Source: Echinostoma caproni
Lineage: Eukaryota > Platyhelminthes > Trematoda > Plagiorchiida > Echinostomatidae
DNA: 12,244 nt
Reading direction: 5' to 3'
Assembly: GCA_900618425.1 (NCBI GenBank)
Contig: UZAN01040042.1
Span: 54,285-66,528 of the forward strand
The notes under the pieces: model-generated
The model's input: only the letters and a program-made list of their open reading frames with translations
What the model was told of the DNA's origin: nothing
Databases searched by the model: none
In this document: positions 8,370-12,244 of the stretch, in pieces
Layout of the letters: each line of letters begins with the position of its first letter
Numbering within the stretch: position 1 is the stretch's first letter
Translations under genes and position numbers: made by a program

Positions 8370-8816
8370 TTTTGAATTGTTCAGTACTTGTATGTCATTG
8401 GGGAAGGATCCCCGATTGCTTGAGGTCAGTCTGGATCAGATCAATCCCAAGGAAAGGATTATTAAAGTAACGTCCGATTGCCTGCACATCTGGGTTACTG
8501 AAACCTTTTGAAAATGTTTTGCTGTACTGTATCAAACCCGGTTGTAACTCCCATGATCCTTTACAATTTTCCTATAAAACCTCCATCTGTTCACACTGGA
8601 TGCCGTTGACCATATTGTTTATTCTATTAGTCCCGTTTTTGAAAAAAGGTGCAGATAGCGTTCGTTTAACTTTTCTTGATTATGCAACCGCCCTTGATTT
8701 TCTCGACCGAAGAGTGCTCATTGAACTTATCTCTGAGTTTGGTCTGACACCCGGAGTCTTGAATTTACCACTCCACTGCTTCTCTCCTGTAGGACCTAGT
8801 TTACTTCGCTGAATGA
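8370..8816 (+). pseudogene. LINE reverse transcriptase remnant, palm motif A part
   Basis: Immediately after the SINE the LINE frame resumes with FEL followed by FSTCMSLGK, the usual continuation after the fingers block. A frameshift and a TGA (about 8509) follow. From 8519 the frame reads through LKKGADSVRLTFLDYATALD, the palm motif A region, with the metal-binding Asp (FLD) at about residue 54 of this block, then LDRRVLIELISEFGLTPGVLN. The normally conserved aromatic before the second Asp (AFD type) is Leu here. The block ends at a stop at about 8810. The finger-to-palm loop between 8600 and 8640 is degraded. Confidence 0.75.
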
Positions 8817-8858
8817 GGCACACTCGACTTCTAATACCATTCAAGCTGGTGTTTTTCC

Positions 8859-9233
8859 GTGTCTTATTTTGTTCCCCTTCTTCTATCTACGTTTATACAG
8901 AACCTACCCATCCCCAGTGACTTTATTATGATGATATTGATTAGTTGCCCATCCCCTGGTTCAGACTGTTTTCGACCTCTCCAAGACAGCCCGAATGAAC
9001 TTCACGATTGGTCTGTACCCCGACCCCTTGTACTTAACATCAATAAGTGCATTGACATTACATTTAGTCTTAAAACCGGCCCCCGTTATCTTTCATTGGT
9101 AAGTACATCCTTGGATCTTGCACCTAATAATCAATGCCTTCGCAATTTTGTTTCTGTTAAGTACCTCGGCGTCATCTTAACCCATAACCTATCCTGGTTT
9201 GCTTATTTCATTAGCGTTTTCACAAAAATTTGA
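8859..9233 (+). pseudogene. LINE reverse transcriptase remnant, motifs C to E
   Basis: The catalytic YxDD region is present but out of frame: bases 8924-8935 spell YYDD in one frame while the open frame over the same bases reads IMMI. Downstream in the open frame are LQDSPNELHDWSV, LVLNINKCIDITF (motif D style, LNxNKC) and SVKYLGVILTHNLSW (motif E, YLGV), as in CR1/Jockey proteins. A TGA closes the block at 9231-9233. YYDD lacks the residue between Tyr and Asp-Asp found in the usual YADD or FADD, perhaps through a 3-nt loss. Confidence 0.75.
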
Positions 9234-9246
9234 AAACCGTCCGTTT

Positions 9247-9741
9247 AGGCATATAGGCTCCAGAAACTAGCCACCCTATATAGTCTTATTCTTAAATTCG
9301 TGATTGCTTGCATCCTTCCATACTGGTTATACTGCTCCCCAATATTTATCCTCGATCTGAAAAAAGATTTCACCCTGTTTTCTAGATCCCTCAAACTTTT
9401 GTCCCGTTACAGTAGATTTGACAGAGTTGTTTTGGTTGAGTTTGTTTATTTGCAGCACTCTGACGCTCGTCATTCTATTCATTGAAAGGATAACATGTGA
9501 TCAAGGGGACCGTCTGCATCAAGAAATCATGAAGACCGTGTCGAATCTCCGACCTCACTCCAAATATCAACCCCTTCCTGTGCATAATTTCACACACAGA
9601 AACGGTCTAATTTCATACCTTTCTCGGCTACTGGTTGAGCGTGAGACAACTGTCACTCAACTCGGGGAAAACACTCTGGCATTAATTTTCTTTTCTCATT
9701 CACTGCAGTGTATAATTTGTTTTATTGTCTTAGTTTGTTGA
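9247..9741 (+). pseudogene. LINE reverse transcriptase remnant, C-terminal part
   Basis: After an in-frame TAG at about 9244 the frame reads LQKLATLYSLILKF and CILPYWLYCSPI, which is the thumb-side region that follows motif E in LINE proteins. The segment up to 9485 (FTLFSRSLKLLSR, VVLVEFVYLQHSDA) is then continued in another frame (open 9418-9741) by ERITCDQGDRLHQEIMKTV and the terminal SRLLVERETTVTQL. A single frameshift near 9470-9485 explains the switch. The 3' end of the element is not clear, and no tail repeat or poly(A) was found before 9800. Confidence 0.7.
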
Positions 9742-9899
9742 TCGCAACTGGCTTTGTATATCCGCTGTAGAAAAATCGTAAATTGCTGAAAATTCGGTGC
9801 ATTTAGCGTATTTTGAATTGACGATACCTAAACTTTCAGAGGGGAAATTCGTCGTGTGTATGGCAAATGAAGCGTGAAGTGAAAAGCTATGAAAAAGCA

Positions 9900-10035
9900 A
9901 TGGACAGTTGTTTCGACCTGGTTGGGTCTTATCAGTGCAGCGCGAGTCCATCGACTCAACGGGGAACCGAACCCGGGACTTTATTGGCAGAACGTCAGCG
10001 TGTTACACACTCGGCTACCGGGCAGCTGATCAGAC
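9900..10035 (-). mobile_element. tRNA-promoter plus hammerhead-like retroelement (Sm-alpha-like layout)
   Basis: On the minus strand an A box (TAGCCGAGTGTG, complement of about 10007-10018) is followed by a B box (GGTTCGGTTCC, complement of 9963-9973, one change from consensus) with G-C rich T-stem remnants around it. Exactly 27 nt after the B box begins a hammerhead-like core (9935 downward). The element then shows TCCATTGC and a T run, the same string that ends the element at 10732-10976. In schistosomes, Sm-alpha-type SINE-like elements combine a Pol III promoter with a hammerhead ribozyme. The layout here is the same, but I cannot show sequence homology to them. There is no coding capacity; the open frame across it on the plus strand is incidental. 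Element ends and target duplications are not resolved. Confidence 0.6.
9903..9941 (-). ncRNA. Degenerate hammerhead-ribozyme-like core (copy next to tRNA-like head)
   Basis: The minus strand reads CTGATAAG (complement of 9928-9935), in place of the hammerhead CTGATGAG, then ACC, a CAACCA loop, GGTC, GAAAC and ACTGTC. Helix II is four clean pairs (GACC with GGTC) with a 6-nt loop. The GAA strand is intact, and a GTC cleavage-type triplet follows a possible two-pair helix III (AC with GT). The essential G8 is A, and helix I cannot be drawn from the immediate flanks, so self-cleavage is unlikely. All of this is by eye; no folding or covariance model was run. Confidence 0.45.
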
Positions 10036-10121
10036 CGCTTTTCATTTTCATATATATAGACTATCTATTATTCTTGTATTTTAAAAATATACTTTGTCTG
10101 TGATGAAAACTTGTGCCTATG

Positions 10122-10140
10122 CCGATAGAGAGCACTGGAT
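10122..10140 (+). repeat. Short fragment related to the left arm of the 10732-10976 element
   Basis: The 19 bases from 10122 match 10762-10780 with two differences, sharing GAGCACTGGAT exactly. TGTGATGA at about 10100 and GAGCA at 10148 nearby also recall that arm. It shares the arm-specific ACTGGAT variant that the right arm of the element lacks. Too short for certainty. Confidence 0.35.
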
Positions 10141-10819
10141 CACAATGAGCAGACCCTGGCATTTATGGTTTCACATAAAAAAAGAAAACGAACTACTTTA
10201 TTACCATGCTAATCTTGGTTTACTCTGCTTTTTTTTGCTTCCATTTTCTATTAGCTATTCCATTCGTGGTATGTATTACCTCATTTTTCACACCAAATTC
10301 CGAAGATTTCTATGTCCAGCAGTTCAGAGATTAAATGCGATGAGTCGACTATGTAAATACAACTAGCTATTCGTGTCCATCATAGGTCCCATGTTTTCTC
10401 CTTGTATTATAAATTTCGCAGTACAGAAAAAGATTGCCGGTGCACCTGATGTGTGCCATGCCATGGTACAAACGTGAATTGAGACTTGAGGCTAGGGAGA
10501 TATCAACTCCATTGTGTTCGGGGTATACTTTGTAACTAGTTGCCCTAGATTTCTGTATTATCACCATATGTTAACTAGCATCCAATGAATACTACGTCCT
10601 TAAGCTCCGCAACGGAGTGTGTCTAGCGGCTATCGATACCGGAATTATTCATTCTTGCTGTCTTTGCTGTTGGCGTTACAGTACAACAAAACACCGGATT
10701 GGTATTCTATTAACAAAAACAGGAAATAAACTTCAAAATACGATGGAAATGTTTGTGATGACCGACAAAGAGCACTGGATAGCCTGTGTGGGACTCGTCA
10801 GCACACGGTGATGACCGTC

Positions 10820-10890
10820 GACCGTGCAGCTCAGGGGTAATGATTCGAAGTCCCGATCCAAATGTTCGCGGTTCGATTCCTGACAGGGAC
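10820..10890 (+). repeat. tRNA-like sequence (71 nt) with Pol III A and B boxes
   Basis: The A-box region is CAGCTCAGGGG (10828-10838) and the B box is a perfect GGTTCGATTCC (10870-10880). GACCGTG (10820-10826) and CAGGGAC (10884-10890) would pair at five of seven acceptor positions. The length of 71 nt fits a tRNA. D and T stems are only partly complementary and no convincing anticodon arm can be drawn. It is therefore the promoter head of the surrounding element rather than a working tRNA. Confidence 0.6.
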
Positions 10891-10905
10891 ACAAAACGTA
10901 CGCAC

Positions 10906-10944
10906 TGCTAACGAGTCCAAAACAGGACGAAACAGCTCTTTGTC
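10906..10944 (+). ncRNA. Degenerate hammerhead-ribozyme-like core in the right arm
   Basis: The core reads CTAACGAG (10908-10915; hammerhead consensus CTGATGAG, so G5 is A and U7 is C). GTCC and GGAC then form a four-pair helix II around AAAACA, followed by an intact GAAAC, and ACA with TGT as a possible short helix III, then C as the cleavage position. Loss of G5 should abolish activity. Helix I is not found in the immediate upstream flank; the matching strand GTGATGACC lies before the tRNA-like head at 10808-10816. The left arm, read on the minus strand, keeps CTGACGAGTCC but has lost the GAAAC strand. Confidence 0.45.
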
Positions 10945-10979
10945 GGTCATCACAAACGTTTCCATTGCATTTTGAATTC

Positions 10980-12244
10980 ATCTACCTTGTGGGGAATTAA
11001 CGATCTCTCAAAGAGTAAAATGAATTTTCAAGACTATCAAGAGTGCCTGGTGCCTCTGAACAATCCAATGGGCCAATCCAAATTTGATACTCCAAAAAGG
11101 AAATAAACTTGTTCTTTAAATTTCGATTTCATGCCTAACACCAGGAAAAAATTACATAAAGTTAAAAACGGATTCTGTTCAGAATCGTAACCTGGATAAA
11201 AAAAGACACCAAAATGTGAAGCCAACCAGATCAAATTAGTGCATCATTGGATAGTTTGCAAACCATAACCAACAGAATGAGTTGTGCCAGTCGTTTTAAG
11301 CTGTTGGGTCTGAGTCCAGTGGAGTCTCTCAAGGCTTTGATTAGAAAAGTGATGCGATCTGATGAGGTGTTTCCAGCACATTGATGTTTGTCTGCCCGAT
11401 CTTCTTGACCACACGCTAAACTTTTTTGAATAAACCGGTCCTAGTACCATTCGTCCTTCAATTTTTTCATGACCTTGTCAGTTTTAATTGAATCGAAAGG
11501 TCAAACGGGTATAACTGAATAGTGATACATTAAACGACTTAAAATCCATTGCTTTTTAGCAAATAAATCAAATGGAATTCAGGCAAGTTCCGCATTCTCA
11601 AGAAAGCCTCCTAAGAGCTTAGATCTAGACAACCGTGGGTAACTTATCTTGAGTTGAAGCACGGACACGTAATGTGTCCATTGTCTTTATTTCGCGTTTC
11701 CTCGTCTGCCTTCATCCTAGGCCTTCTGCTGTAATGTAAGTATAACTACGGTTCTACCGGGAGTAAAAGCACACGTGCAACCCGATTACCATATACACAA
11801 TGAATGGCTTTATCCACCGTAGCTACAGATCATAGACAATCTGATCCGGTACTCGAGAGAGTACGTGGGAGATTTGGTTTGGCAACAATCACAGTAGATT
11901 AGTTCTGAAAGAGCTAGCAGATGGAACTGCGCAGCTGTCAGAAATCGGTTCAAGTGTGCATGCACATCGTGCGCGAATGCACTGTGGACAATTCGAGAAA
12001 ATAGCTATGCGCTCGCGGATTTAAAATGGGATTATCCGATGCTTAATTTGCTCTATAGTCAAACGATTGGATGATTTGAGCCAAGAAAGCTGATTCGTGG
12101 TGTGGCATGCAACACATGCCATTCCTGACGGAACTTCCCACTCATCACAATCAGCTATTTGATTCATTGCCAATCATGATGTAGTTGAGATTGATGTTTG
12201 TCAATGATGAAGCTTTTGGAGTGCCACAAACAGCTTCATGTAGC
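10980..12244. other. No supported gene; a few small hairpins
   Basis: The open frames here (11037-11234 and 11244-11450, minus) lack any recognisable domain. Small inverted repeats occur at 11849-11864 (GTACTC and GAGTAC, 4-nt loop) and 12103-12121 (TGGCATG and CATGCCA, 5-nt loop), both of a size common by chance. A GC-richer open stretch at about 11895-12024 on the plus strand is noted but not called. Confidence 0.55.

Larger units (their letters stand above)
7780..9740 (+). mobile_element. Decayed CR1/Jockey-type LINE (non-LTR retrotransposon), interrupted by a SINE
   Basis: About 1.6 kb of plus-strand sequence (without the nested SINE) encodes successive blocks of a non-LTR reverse transcriptase in the normal order. 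These are fingers (GPDRL block near 7960), palm motif A (FLDYATALD near 8672), a YYDD-type motif C (8924-8935, frameshifted), the NKC block of motif D, the KYLGV block of motif E, and a C-terminal thumb. Stops and frameshifts separate the blocks, so no active protein is made. No endonuclease domain or ORF1 is visible, consistent with the 5' truncation usual for LINE copies. Assignment to the CR1/Jockey group rests on motif style only; an RTE-like origin is less likely. The SINE at 8037-8369 entered after the LINE was in place. Confidence 0.85.
10732..10976 (+). mobile_element. Foldback element: tRNA-like loop between inverted arms with hammerhead-like halves
   Basis: Arms 10732-10803 and 10906-10976 are inverted repeats. 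The outer 42 bases match at 39 positions (three transitions), the inner 21 at 18. Only an 8-9-base middle piece (10774-10782 against 10927-10934) is unrelated. The 102-bp loop holds a tRNA-like sequence on the plus strand (10820-10890). The right arm carries a hammerhead-like core starting 27 nt after the B box, as in the element at 9900-10035. The outer part of the right arm ends in TCCATTGC plus T-rich sequence, also as there. A direct repeat GTGATGACCG occurs at 10755 and 10808, and CGGTCATCAC at 10944-10953 can pair with either. No transposase and no clear target duplication are seen. It could be a head-to-head fusion of two element copies or a non-autonomous foldback. Confidence 0.65.

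Noticed and set aside
8190..8375. Plus-strand open frame with a repeated MDTAYALYAHALP peptide
   Set aside because: The peptide repeat is simply a translation of the three antisense tRNA-like heads.
11895..12024. GC-richer plus-strand open stretch of about 40 codons ending in TAA
   Set aside because: No start, no strong acceptor and no recognisable motif; it may be chance or an old repeat.
12103..12121. Small hairpin TGGCATG / CATGCCA
   Set aside because: A 7-bp stem is expected by chance at this scale and has no supporting context.

Overview
This window looks like nuclear DNA of a flatworm, most likely a trematode. Exons are short, GC-richer islands bounded by GTGAGT donors and AG acceptors. 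Introns and spacers are long and AT-rich. The repeats are of kinds known from trematodes: a non-LTR reverse transcriptase, a Penelope-like GIY-YIG fragment, tRNA-derived SINEs, and tRNA-plus-hammerhead-like elements. The species assignment is an inference; no sequence search was run. A run of four N at 3291-3294 marks an unresolved spot.

Layout. 1-3920 carries the only host gene I can support: two minus-strand exons (3917-3529, then 1213-1031) of a coiled-coil protein, perhaps rootletin-like. Both end in the same donor, and the exon-exon junction is phase 0. The 2.3-kb intron between them holds a decayed tRNA-derived SINE head (1544-1634), a degenerate hammerhead-like motif (about 1869-1894), a 21-bp palindrome (2070-2090) and the N gap. 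A further tRNA-derived SINE (about 600-815, minus) lies beyond the second exon. 3920-6220 shows no convincing gene. 6223-6471 (minus) is a broken GIY-YIG endonuclease piece of a Penelope-like element, followed by a single-headed tRNA SINE at about 6663-6790.

7780-9740 is a frameshifted, stop-riddled CR1/Jockey-type LINE reverse transcriptase on the plus strand. A SINE copy has jumped into it at 8037-8369 (minus). It is flanked by an 11-bp target duplication, and the LINE reading frame resumes exactly across the insertion. This SINE is unusual in having three tRNA heads in tandem (53 bp identical in all three) and two diverged 61-bp body modules, so it is built of about five 60-bp units.

9900-10980 is the most interesting part. 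A minus-strand element at about 9903-10035 and a plus-strand element at 10732-10976 each have tRNA-like A and B boxes. In each, exactly 27 nt after the B box, comes a hammerhead-ribozyme-like core. The helix II pairs differ in a compensatory way (GACC/GGTC against GTCC/GGAC). The 10732-10976 element is also a 245-bp foldback whose two arms each preserve a different half of the hammerhead core around a tRNA-like loop. The design recalls the schistosome Sm-alpha type elements, where a Pol III promoter is joined to a hammerhead. All copies here look catalytically damaged. 10980-12244 shows no supported gene.
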